A DNA stretch of 64,000 nucleotides, taken from assembly GCA_018873245.2 (NCBI GenBank), contig JAEMBT020000006.1, positions 14,710,387 through 14,774,386 on the forward strand. Direction: 5' to 3'. A program made the translations under genes and the position numbers. This document shows, one piece after another, positions 1 through 55,670 of this stretch (the stretch's first letter is position 1; every line of letters starts with the position of its first letter). Under the pieces are notes generated by a model. It had not been told where the DNA came from, ran no database searches, and worked only from the letters and a program-made list of their open reading frames with translations. This stretch comes from Archegozetes longisetosus. Its lineage: Eukaryota; Arthropoda; Arachnida; Sarcoptiformes; Trhypochthoniidae.

Positions 1-1163
1 GATCAGGCAATTGTTCTTTTATTTATTATCTTTAGAACTGATGTATAGATTTTCTAATTACGAAAAGTTCAACTTGAGTCGGAAAGTAATTTGAAACACG
101 GAAAAATTTCGACTTTCATAAGAATGACATTCATAATATAAGAATCGAAGACAAATGAAGTTAAGATGAAGTGGAGAAAAGAATTTAAATCCACAGAAAA
201 TCAAAATGAATGACTTTCTACTCTTATCAAATTCTGAACTTCAAAATGGGCAAAAAATTAAATTTTTACACTTTCTGAGAGTTCAACATTCTATTTTTTG
301 CACATTTGATAAACATTTTGAATATGCTATATCTCGCATGCGTTTACTTTATTCTTCGATCGCTAACATAAGCAACTGTCGTAACCCCTATTGTGGTCAT
401 GATATAATAGTTTCGCCCTCAATGCGAACTGATTTCGCCTAATTCGGATACATATTTTTTCAGCTACCTTATTATAGAATCAGGATTCTTTGTATATTTA
501 TCCAAAATAGGAAATATATTCCGAGATAAAGTTTGAAAAAATTTCAAACTACATAGAATTCCCAGGAAGAGGCTGAATATTCCATGAAAAGCATCCAATA
601 AACATTGACATTAAAATATTTTAACAGTTTTAAATTCGGATTCTTATTTAGCTTAAACTTTGAAAATTCTAAAATGCTAATGTTCAGCAAACTGTTATTA
701 TCAATGAAGTTTTTGGGGATAAATGCTATTCTTGGAAAATTCTGATCATATTCGGGCAAATGAGAGGTGGCTTTTGAATTGGATTGAGTGCTACTTCAAG
801 ACATGCTCCAATCTACTCAACAATTTCAAAAAGTACTGTGAGATTATATTCAGCTGATACCGTTCTCCCAGTGTATGAGTTCATCTTCAATACGAATAAC
901 AAGACTATAATTACTCAATGTAGAGAAAACGACTTACTCTTATTACTAATTAATTTAATTGAACAACTTTTAAATGACATGTTCTAACAAAGGCCATGCG
1001 TTAACGATAGGGCTTGAGGTTTCATTGCATTTCCTCGCAATTAGATAAGTTCTGAAACAAGAGTATTATGCTTAAGATATATAACAAGAAATGCAAACTT
1101 CCTATAAGTAATTTGTTTAGATTGATGAAAAGTTTGTCAATTGTTCAATAGTTGTAAGAAGTG
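1..1163. other. Upstream flank of the otoferlin gene
   Basis: No coding exon, RNA gene or recognisable repeat is seen here. The short open frames in this stretch have no family resemblance and no splice context, as expected by chance in AT-rich DNA. The promoter and 5' untranslated region of the otoferlin gene probably lie here, but I cannot place a transcription start. Confidence 0.5.
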
Positions 1164-46612
<45,449 letters not shown>

Positions 46613-46907
46613 AATCTTGTAATTTCAACTTCGAAATTAGAGAACTCTAAACAGTTATTTATCTATTGCAGCTAATCAGATATTTATTTCTCCCCACATT
46701 TCCGTCAATTAAATACACATCTTTTGATAATTTATTTGAATCAAAGTTACTATTAGTTAGACTTATTGAAATTTTCTACTTTTTTTGACTTTTAATCGAT
46801 ATCAAAACGATAGTAGAGGAAAATATTTAAAAATAATATTCATTAAAAATTAATTTTGATATTATTAGAAGTTTAATAAGTGGAAAATTAATCGAGATTT
46901 TATTTTG

Positions 46908-46913
46908 AATAAA
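46908..46913 (+). terminator. Candidate polyadenylation signal of otoferlin
   Basis: An AATAAA about 300 bases after the otoferlin stop. In AT-rich sequence such hexamers are common (another follows near 46980), so the site actually used is uncertain. Confidence 0.35.
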
Positions 46914-47229
46914 TATAATAATCAAATTATATATATATTTTTATGTTAACCCAATTCTTGAAATCTGAACAATTATTTAATAAAAGCACCTAATATTAAA
47001 TTATGATCAACTTTGATTTATTGCTAAACTTTATTACAATAGATAGAAAAGTGAAGGCATTTTAAAAGATAACTGATGGTTCAAAATTCTTCACTATATA
47101 AAAGACATTTGTTTCAATAGTTATTGAAAGCATTAAAGTTTCGAACACTTTATTAATGAACCAATTATCGGATCCTTTCAAATTGAAACAAGAATTTGAA
47201 TAAAATGTTAGTTTATACTTTATAGTAAA

Positions 47230-47790
47230 TAGGCGTGCCACTTCTTATTTTACCCCAAACATCATCATGATCTCAATAATGTTTACGATGTCCACAACTG
47301 TACGAATATTGGTTATCACCAGAATCATCGCCATCCTAAAGCCTCACATTCTTCGTCTTCTTTCCAAGCGTTGTTGACTTCACTTCAGGGCTTAATTTAC
47401 GTTTTGCTGATCATTGTCTTTCCTGGTGCAAGCTCTCCTCCTGTTTCTTTCGTGTCATGATGAACTTACTTTTATATGTTCAACTCCTATCACTTTACTT
47501 TCATTTCCCATATCAATGACTCTTGTTCATCTGTAGCTAATGATGGTTTTGACCTTTATCGAGTTTCAACTATTTTTTGTTTGACTGGAGGTGCCAATTC
47601 AACTTACGTGAAGGCCACAGGTCTGCCTTTCCGTCCACCTACAGCCAACGATCCATTCCTCTCTACGCCTGTATTTCCAGCATGAAGCATGTTTCGTATG
47701 ATAGCCTTCCGTACGTTGGATCCTACCATAATAGAAATGAACTGCCACGGAGAATAAGAACGGTCGTATGGCGGAAATTATAACTGTTGA
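47230..47790 (-). pseudogene. Unrecognised coding-like relic
   Basis: This stretch is less AT-rich than its surroundings and on the minus strand gives plausible but broken protein. From about 47766 downwards it reads FPPYDRSYSPWQF, then GSNVRKAIIRN and GNTGVERNGSLAVGGRKGR, ending at a possible GTAAGT donor near 47610. Further fragments such as KRKLSPEVKSTTLGKKTKN follow, with stops. A stop lies directly upstream of FPPY with no usable acceptor, so an intact exon is unlikely. I do not recognise the family. The stretch 46613-47229 holds nothing else I can support. Confidence 0.3.
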
Positions 47791-48118
47791 GCTCATAATC
47801 TGCAGGCTATATCTTGTTTACTTAAAACTTAATTCAAAAGAAAATTAATCTCGAAACTAAATCAAAAAACTTTTGCGTAATCCAAAAATCGAAGCTAACG
47901 AATGAAAATTAAGTCCAGCTTTTATTGGGCAATTATAATCACTGATACTTCTACCATTCGCTCATATTTAAAATTATGATTTTCAGTTACATAATAAGTC
48001 AATTTATTATAAAATTAAAGTTTTCTGACTAGATTTCTTTTTGGTGAGATCGAAAATTATAACAGAGGTTAAGATTAATATCTGAAAAAATGCAATAGTC
48101 CAGATGAGTTGTCGTGTT

Positions 48119-48483
48119 TAGGGTTGCCAACCGTCCCGGAAAGGCACATTTTGTCCCGCACTTCTAATATTTTGTGGACTAAAGAAAGAAATAGACTGAA
48201 TGTCCGCACAATAAAGCAAAATTTGTACTAAAATCAGTTTCTCTATGACTTGTACTGAATTTACCGAATATGTATCTAATAATCAACTATTTCACTATGA
48301 TGCCAAATCAGTAAAAGAAGTATAATTTTAAGAAAATACAATCAAATATTGAAATAAAATTTAAATTATCAAATATGATATATACATTTGTAATGTATTA
48401 ATAAGTTCTTTTTGAAAATTTCTTTGGTCTCCCTTCGTAATATTTTGTCCCTGATAAGTGTGAAAAATAGCTGGTAACCTTAA
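48119..48483. mobile_element. Probable hAT-like MITE relic
   Basis: The left end TAGGGTTGCCAAC resembles the right end reverse-complemented (TAAGGTTACCAGC), and both ends are followed by a GTCCC or GGGAC motif and ATATTTTGT-like sequence. The short terminal repeats and the TAGGGTTGCCAAC start suit hAT elements, but no 8-base target duplication is visible, so the call is weak. Confidence 0.45.
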
Positions 48484-48707
48484 AGAAAATTGTTTGGAGT
48501 AAGATAACTGTATACTTTTTAGTCACTGCATTCCAAGCGGTAGCGATACAAGTATTTGCCACTATATCAACAAATATTACGTCTTCTATTATGTGAATAT
48601 TTGCCTTTGCAATTCAGGTTAAACCTGAACTTGTCAAAATTAATCCAACGACAATACTAGTTATCGTATCTAATCAGCTACAAAATGGCACCCTTATACT
48701 CGTTGAC

Positions 48708-50066
48708 CAGGGTGACCAGATCGAGATCGGTGTAATGAGGGCAAAATTTTTCGAAGTGTCTCCTCTTTGATTTAGAAAATATTTCGATGCCACAAAACAT
48801 GAGCTTGTTAAAAGAATTGAATTTCCATAAAAACTACGAGATTATATACTTTTTACTAGATTTGGCAGCATTTAGTAATTTTGTGTCATATTTTATTAAA
48901 TCATAAAATTATGAGCAAGTCATATCATAATCAAATTTTATATATATTCTAATTTAACTAAGTTTTTGAATGAAGACCGATAGAGTTAGTCTTAACTATA
49001 AAAGCCTACAGATTAGAGCCCCAAATTTTGAAAAATTTTGATTCCCAACCAGTCTCGCTCCAACAAAGATTAAATCCCATCCTGTCCCACTCCCACAAGA
49101 GTTCAGTCCCGCTCCCGTTCCGTCCCTTTCCGCAATTCCTGCAATTTTTTCGCAGTCAAAATTCGATTAGAAAACTCTATTTTAATCATGTAATTGAAAA
49201 AACACATTGTTGTGATCTCTATTTTAGACTAATTTCGAGACATTTATTAAATGAAAAACAATTTTATTCAAAAAGTAACTCAAAATTAATAACACTTCAA
49301 AGCAACCAATGAATACCTGAGCTACATCCAAATCATTTAAGTCATTTACTAATTGCTCGTTAAATTGATAATAAATTGTTCAACAGTTATACTATTTGAT
49401 GAATGCCAATATATTTGATTAAAACGAATTCTAAATTTGATTTGAAGACAAAAACTATTACTCTTTCACTGAGTGTTCGCAATAAATGTGCAAAACTTTA
49501 TCATTTTTTGTTGACTTAAAGTAACAATTATTCAATTTTGATTATAATCTCTATTTCTATTGATTTTTATTATGAAGCGTACTCTTATTTCATATCATTA
49601 TTTTCTTTTCAGTTTTGGTGTTAAATTAAGGTTTGTTCGAATAACAGTTGAGTGCAAATTTGTACAGTGTGGGAGTTGGGGGAATTGCGTGAATGCACTT
49701 TCTTTGAGGGAGTCCTGTCCCGTCCCACACTTAAAAGCTTTAGTATCACTCCCTCCCGTTCCCGGGGTATTCTCACAGGTCCCGTGGGACTCCTATTTGG
49801 AGCTCTACTACAGATGCATAAAATTAGCTAACTTTTCAATAAGATTTATGAAGGTACTCTTACCCCAGGGATATAATTCATGTGTGAAATAACTGGTTCC
49901 TAGAACTATCCTAAAATACTTTTCTCATTTGGACAATTATTATGATTATTTGCTAGGCGATTAAGATATCTGAGGAATGTCGTCCCACGTCGAGAGCTTG
50001 CATGTTGGGGGACAAAGTCTTTCAATGAGGGACTTCCTGCACAACGAGGGACGTCTGGACAACCTG
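48708..50066. mobile_element. hAT-like element, itself interrupted
   Basis: The ends are CAGGGTGACCAGAT and, reverse-complemented, CAGGTTGTCCAGAC, with ATGAGGG motifs inside both ends. The flanking 8-mers TCGTTGAC (48700-48707) and TCTTTGAT (50067-50074) agree at six of eight positions, as expected for an ageing target duplication. It sits inside exon 4 of the minus-strand FAR pseudogene, splitting ATIVRPG from the downstream VDIVANTC block. Removing the inner element leaves about 560 bases with no coding frame. Confidence 0.78.
49014..49807. mobile_element. Inner hAT-like element, 8-base target duplication
   Basis: Flanked by the perfect direct repeat CTACAGAT (49006-49013 and 49808-49815). 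The ends are TAGAGCCCCAAATTTTG and, reverse-complemented, TAGAGCTCCAAATAGGAG. Subterminal regions are rich in GTCCC/GGGAC-type motifs (near 49070-49130 and 49710-49790). It is 794 bases and non-coding. It lies wholly within the older hAT element 48708-50066. Confidence 0.9.
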
Positions 50067-51188
50067 TCTTTGATATATACCAGGTCTCACAATAGTTGCT
50101 GGAAGTGTTCCCTTGAATTCAGGTTTAACCAAATTTTCTGCTAAATTCTTAGTTAATGTGTAAGTATATGAAAAGTTTCTAACTAATTCTTTAGCGGTAA
50201 AATTTAATTTCGGGTCGCTTTAGAGTTAAAATAAATATTGATTATTCGAAGAACTCTATGAGAAACGTGTAGATCCTTAATGTGATCCAAAATATCCAAT
50301 AGGTGGGCAGTTTGCTCGTAAACTCTTTCTTCAATTACTATTTCTAAAGGGTTTGGATAAGTAGTTGAAACGTGAACGAAAATATTCAATTTCTTCAATT
50401 CTCGAGACAATCTGATAATATATTTAACCTGGCGACATTAAATATCATCGCTTCCTAAAGTTCAAAAGTTCATGAGTATTATTAGTAAGCATCATTATTT
50501 TTAAAAAGTGAAATTCTAATCCAATACTATGCTTGAAAAAAATGTCTGAAAAAGACAAAATATATACTTTCATGCGTAGCATTTAATGATAGCACTTATC
50601 GACTGTACTAAAGCCCTAAAAATAATCAAAGTTATAATGATCATTACTTATAAGTTCAAATTTGTTAACTTTTAAGTTTGTTTAAAAAATTTGTTTTATA
50701 ATGTGAAAGTATACTTAATGAACTATTAATTTGTGGCTCATTAAATCTTATCTATTGATTTGAGCCATTAACGGTTAAGGTTAATATTTAATAATTTTGA
50801 ACGAGTCAATACTATTCAGATTTTATGATACAGTCTATTACTTGACATTAATGCTTAACACATGATTATATATCTATTATTTCAGATATTTGCTTCAGGA
50901 ATAGTACATAATGTTTGCGTCGAAGGTGACGTCAACTACAGCATAAAATACAATCGAATCATTAATATTAATAATTTGATTTCTATCAGTTTAGTTCAGG
51001 CTCAGACCATCTGTTAAATGACCATCGATCAAGAATAATTTCCTTAAAAATTTCTCTTCAAATCTCGAAAAACTGTAGATTTTACCATTCATTTCACTGA
51101 ATCGCTCATTTTTACGGAACATCTTCCATTTTTACGTATAATCAAGTATAAATGTTTTTGACAATTTTGAGAGAATTGAGAATTTTAG

Positions 51189-52069
51189 GTTAAAGCGTAG
51201 TAAGTCGGCGCGACCCCATAAAATCAAGAGGGGGCTCAAATCGATAGTACTCGCCGAGACAAACCAAAATCTGAAAATAATTTGAAGCCACGTCCACCCG
51301 TTCAAGAGATACGCCCACTTTTCTATAATTAACTTATCGTTGAATTCTGAGTGGGCGGAGCATCGTAAAGATGATGTGATGGATCTAATTGAAAGTACTC
51401 CACGAAACAAATCGAAATATACAAACACATGAGCAACGCCTACTCGTTCAAGTGATATGCCCATTTAAAATAGAATTTACATTATGTCTATTCATGAGGA
51501 GGTAGGGCATCGTAAAAATCAGATGATGGGTCTGATTGATAGCATTCTGCAAGACGAATCAAAATATATACAAGATACACACACCCGTTCATGAAATACA
51601 TCGGTTTAAATTCCAACTAATGTTTAAATCAAAGCTGAGCATGCAGATTTTTATAAAAATCATTGTTAAAAATTAATTTACAGATTCAAAGATTGAATCT
51701 CGCGAGTTCTTAGAGTCAGATAATACACCGACTGATCTTGAGAATTTGTCAGATTCAGAAAGTAATTTAGGAGAGATTATTAAATAGATATATTCATATT
51801 TTAATTTGATTAATATTTTCAAAAAGTTTATTCCTTAATTTAAAACAAATTTCTGAAGTGGTCAACAAAAGTGACTACGAATGCTTTCGATCTTTGATTC
51901 GATTTTAAATAATAATTTTTATAAGTTAATTATAGGAAGTGGGCGTATCTCTTGAACGGGTGGACGTGACCTCAAATAATTTTCAGATTTCGGTTTGTCT
52001 CGGCGAGTACTATCGATTTGAGCCCCCTCTTGATTCTATGCGGTCGCGCCGACTTACTTCCCCTTAACC
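51189..52069. mobile_element. Foldback element with tandem subrepeats
   Basis: Long terminal inverted repeats of about 140 bases begin GGTTAAAGCGTAGTAAGTCG (left) and GGTTAAGGGGAAGTAAGTCG (right, reverse-complemented). The left arm is followed by two further degenerate tandem copies of the same unit (about 51345-51475 and 51490-51610), each with a CCCGTTCAAGAGATACGCCC-like core. A 7-base direct repeat AATTTTA flanks the element (51182-51188, 52070-52076). It inserted into the coding exon of the FAR pseudogene: removing it joins LVLYKI to IVKNIY. Long inverted repeats with subrepeats and a 7-base duplication recall Foldback/Galileo elements of the P superfamily, which is an inference. Confidence 0.85.
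51684..51787 (+). pseudogene. Acidic coding tail inside the foldback element
   Basis: Inside the element, a stretch of about 34 codons after a TTTACAG acceptor-like site stays open. It encodes an acidic, serine-rich peptide containing DSKIESREFLESDN and LENLSDSESNLGEIIK before TAG. It looks like the last exon, or a piece of one, of the parental autonomous element. I cannot assign it to a transposase family. Confidence 0.4.
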
Positions 52070-52654
52070 AATTTTATACAGTACAAGTTTTTTGGCCAAA
52101 CCCATTGCTCCGGTTATCAAAACCGATTTACCTTCAGATGATTCGTCAACATTTAACTTGTTTGACGCTATGATATTGTTGAAGTTTCTAGTAAAATTTT
52201 AAAACAAAATTTGAAAGTCAATATCATTTCAGCAGAATTTCTTAAAGAACAACTCTTCAATATAAATTTTATAAATAAGAAAATATTTGGATTGGAAAGA
52301 GTGCAAAATCGATGTAAAATACTATGTTGCAGACATAAGACAAGTGAAATTTTTTTACTAAAAATTTAAAAACCTCAGGAAAATACAGTACAGTAAACTT
52401 AAAAATAAACTTGTATGAACTTTTTAATAAGAAAAGATAAAGATTTACATCTTGTTTTTTTTAAGATAAAAACTAATAAACTTTGAATTGCAAAAAAACA
52501 AAATTTTGATTATATAAACAAATTTTGAGGCATTTTACATGTTATTTTACTTATATATCATAATTTGTTATACAATTTAAAATGGAATTTGTTAATGATA
52601 TATGGTGGAGAAACGGCCAACCAATTGACGAAAAATAACTAAATATGATACAAT

Positions 52655-52985
52655 AATCTCAGCAAAGAATTAAAGTGTTTGGCGACCAAAAGGCAGTCAA
52701 AATCGAATAATAATTTTTTGGTTTCAAGCATATATATAAATAGCAAAATGTAGGGGTAAGACCCCGCAAATCAGATCTTATTGATTATTTTACGGAAGGT
52801 TTATGATTATTTATTTTGACTCAATTTCATTCTCGACTTAATTTCCCATAGAAAAGAATCAATAAGATTTGATTCGCGGGGTTTCAATCATACTTTTTGC
52901 CGTATATACTCGAAACCAAAAAATTATTATTTAATTTTGACTGTCCTTTAGGCCTCCAAATATTTTAATTCTTTACTGAAATTAT
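52655..52985. repeat. Hairpin-forming inverted repeat
   Basis: Arms 52655-52786 and 52857-52985 are inverted copies with about 85 percent identity by eye. Shared parts include AATAATAATTTTTTGGTTTC and CTTATTGATT at the spacer edge; the spacer is 70 bases. Weaker complementarity extends outward to about 52610 and 53030. No target duplication or superfamily could be set. It lies between the FAR pseudogene and the 3' end of the elongase gene. Confidence 0.8.
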
Positions 52986-53198
52986 TTCCTGATTTTTGCC
53001 GATTTATCGACCAAATATCAAGATTAAACTCGAGGGTGCAAGGGTCAAATGATTTTTCGAAAAGATTAAATTGTCTGTAGGTCTCATTATAAAAATATTC
53101 ATCTACTAGGAATCTTACTAAAACATCCTAAGGGTATATGTGAGAGGTCAAAGTCTATAGAATAAAACATTCAATTGGATCCGCCCACTCATATTGCC

Positions 53199-54309
53199 TT
53201 AATGTCTCTTATTCTTTAGAACATTTCTATTCTTAGTGCCATCCATCGGTTTAATCAAATAAGATCTAACGAAAAAGTTCACGAATAGTATGAAAAATAT
53301 AGAATAGAGCACAAGACCAGTTGTGGCCACTGAAGGAGACAAGTCGCATGGAACTCCTGTTATTTTGAACTGGAAGGCACGTACATTTATATAGAAACCG
53401 AATATCATTTGCAGGATTTGTGATATTGTTATAAATTTTGAAATAGTTTGGGGAATAAAGAATCTGAGAGCCTTTAGAGCATAATAGGAATACATAATTG
53501 AATGGACCAAAAAATTCATATTAACCATCCATCTAGCAGTCGATGGAACATCGGGGAAAACATACCAACAGAAACACAGAGTGAGGCAATGGTGAATCCA
53601 GTGGAGTTTTATTAACTTTTGTTTTCTCAGTATTATGAATAGGGTGTCCCCCAATTCAAATGCTTTAGAAATAGCAAAAATCCAATACCAACAATTAAGA
53701 CGTATGTCCTTTCAAAGAGATCATCGAAAAAAACTTTTTAATTTAATTATATATGGATATTAAAGTTTAATTTTCTCAGGTTAATTTTCAGATTTTATTA
53801 TTTAAATGGTTGAATCATATCTAGACTAAGTCTTAACTGATTTCTTAAAAATTTATAACCGAAAGTTTACTCGTTGAGAGTCAACGATTTTTCTTATAAT
53901 ATTTTCTTACTTCATAATAAGATGAATCACAAAATGAAGCTGTTATCCCTTTTGTCCACAGAATATCAATAAATTCAGGCAAACACTTGATTGTACCACA
54001 AATAGAAAATAGGGCTAAGGCTGTGTTCCAAATGGCTAACGGATAACGCAAATTAAATGGAGAGTCACGTAATTTCATTAAATTATTCAGTATCCAAACT
54101 ATTAATATATAAAAAGCACTGATGTATAGAGAGTAATGCCAATGATCTCTTAACCATTCATGTTTATCATCATTTGTGAAACGGAAAGTTTCTTCGAAGT
54201 TGAAAGCCGAACGAATGCCGGCGAATTTATGCCAATCGGTTGACCATTTGTTGGGTCCCGTTCTGTTGATTAAGTTATAGTGGTTATAACGAATGTCATT
54301 GAACAGCAT
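53199..54309 (-). CDS. ELOVL6-like very long chain fatty acid elongase
   Basis: ELOVL proteins catalyse the rate-limiting condensation of acyl-CoA with malonyl-CoA in the ER membrane. Two exons, 54309-53911 (133 codons, donor GTAAGA) and 53708-53199 (169 codons plus stop, acceptor TTGAAAG), join in phase 0 to give 302 residues. The catalytic histidine box is LHWIHH (HxxHH), preceded by ELGDTLFIILRKQKL and followed by the family motif VHSIMYSYYAL. Several hydrophobic segments fit a multi-pass ER protein. Spacing across the intron equals that of vertebrate ELOVL6, supporting the splice. The basic C-terminus (LKNKRH) could serve ER retrieval. No lesion is seen. It is the only apparently functional gene between two FAR pseudogenes. 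Confidence 0.92.
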
Positions 54310-55276
54310 TTTTAAACTTCTTCAGCTAGTATGCAAATAAACATAATTTTATTAGTCAAACTTAAATCAAATTGAAATATAAATTTTAATTTTTACAAAA
54401 GTATAATATTGAAACCTTTTGAAACTTTCTGCTATGAGATATTTTTCAATTCTATCAGTTTAGTCGCTAATACTGTTTTTGAAATGTTTTCCTTTTACAA
54501 TACAATACTTTTTCTAGTTTGAATGACTCAAAAGATTTAGTGATAGTAAATCGAATGTAGCTATAACTCTCGGTTCTATGAACATAATATTAAAATAAAT
54601 TGTAAAGCGTACAACACTTCAGTGTGTGTCCTAATGCAATACAACTAATTAAAGAACACGATTGTTGTTATCTTTAGTTGTTGGATAAACGTAATATATT
54701 TTCAATAGGAAAGATTATATTTTCCTCATTTGAACTTCCAAATATAACGCAGTTGGAGAAGAAAAAGTACACAGAACATAACATATTTTTTCATTAAGTA
54801 TTTAATTGATTGATCTGCAATTTAACAACAGTATTCTCTAACATCTTTGCAAAAAATTTAAGTTAATGAAAAACTGCAAAAGGTGCCTCATCTGCACATT
54901 TTATCATCATTTCCTAACAGAAGTCATACTCCTTTGGACAACTTTCAGGTCATTTTTCTTCAAGCAATATATTATGTGATTTTTGAGTTGAAACAAATCT
55001 TCAGTTTTCCAACCATTAATGTAACTTTTCCAGAAAGATATCCAAAAAATCCTCAATAGAGCGACATTGAGGGACATTTATAGGATTATCGTACATATCA
55101 ACACAATGCACATTTTTACATAGTGTTTCCTCAATTATTATATCACTTTGAAATAAAGTATCAAATAATTGATTGATGGAAGTAATTTAAATTCTGATGA
55201 CACAAAAATTTATAATTTTATTAAATAAAATTTATTTAAAATAGTCACTCAGATTAAAGGTTACTTTTAAAGACAG
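54310..55276. other. Intergenic, elongase 5' flank
   Basis: No gene or repeat is recognised. It should contain the promoter of the minus-strand elongase, but no core promoter element stands out in the AT-rich sequence. Confidence 0.4.
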
Positions 55277-55536
55277 TAGAGACGGGAATCTGAATCCCAA
55301 TCCCATCTTTTATGGGAATAGATTTTTAATTAAATGGAACTAGAATGGGATTTCCAAAAATTTAAACATTCTTTACCTAAAATTAACTAGATTTATTTAC
55401 AGATATTTTCTTTCATTCGACTTCTAACAAACAATAATCATAAATAAATGATAATAATAACATATAAATGTGATTGTAGTGGAAAAGGGAATGGGATAGG
55501 AATGAAAACGAAAATTTTTGAGAATTCTCCTCTCTA
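55277..55536. mobile_element. hAT-like MITE, 8-base target duplication
   Basis: The ends are TAGAGACGGGAAT and, reverse-complemented, TAGAGAGGAGAAT. The flanking 8-mers AAAGACAG (55269-55276) and ATAGACAG (55537-55544) differ at one position. It is 260 bases, with repeated AATGGGAT-type motifs near the ends and no coding frame. It is just upstream of the plus-strand FAR. Confidence 0.82.
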
Positions 55537-55670
55537 ATAGACAGTTATAAGGTACAAAAAGGAGTCGACTGTTTTACGTGAACAACTTTTTGCAAAGTGC
55601 TTAATCATAGTAAAGTAAAATATTGATTGTTTAAGTATTTGTTTATAAGACTTAACTAAACTATTGAATA

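Larger units (their letters stand above)
48520..52200 (-). pseudogene. Fatty acyl-CoA reductase pseudogene (transposon-broken)
   Basis: FARs are NADPH-dependent enzymes that reduce fatty acyl-CoA to fatty alcohol, usually on peroxisomal or ER membranes. Reading down the minus strand: the Rossmann N-terminus (GKSVLITGA, then KKLVLYKI) at about 52190-52070; IVKNIY and decayed sequence to VDVTFDA at 51180-50920; FVHVSTTYPNP and DHIKDL at 50450-50270; TYTLTKNLAENLVK and ATIVRPG at 50170-50067; and VDIVANTCIATAWNAVTK at about 48590-48530. The order matches the plus-strand FAR at 55671-58843. Stops and frameshifts are numerous. One foldback element (51189-52069) and one hAT element (48708-50066) interrupt coding exons. 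Beyond 48520 the remaining exons cannot be followed reliably. Confidence 0.88.

Noticed and set aside
206..987. Short plus-strand open frames upstream of exon 1
   Set aside because: No family similarity or splice context; length expected by chance.
50204..50410. Separate small gene with VSTTYPNP motif
   Set aside because: It is one exon-equivalent of the larger minus-strand FAR pseudogene, with decayed sequence continuing on both sides.
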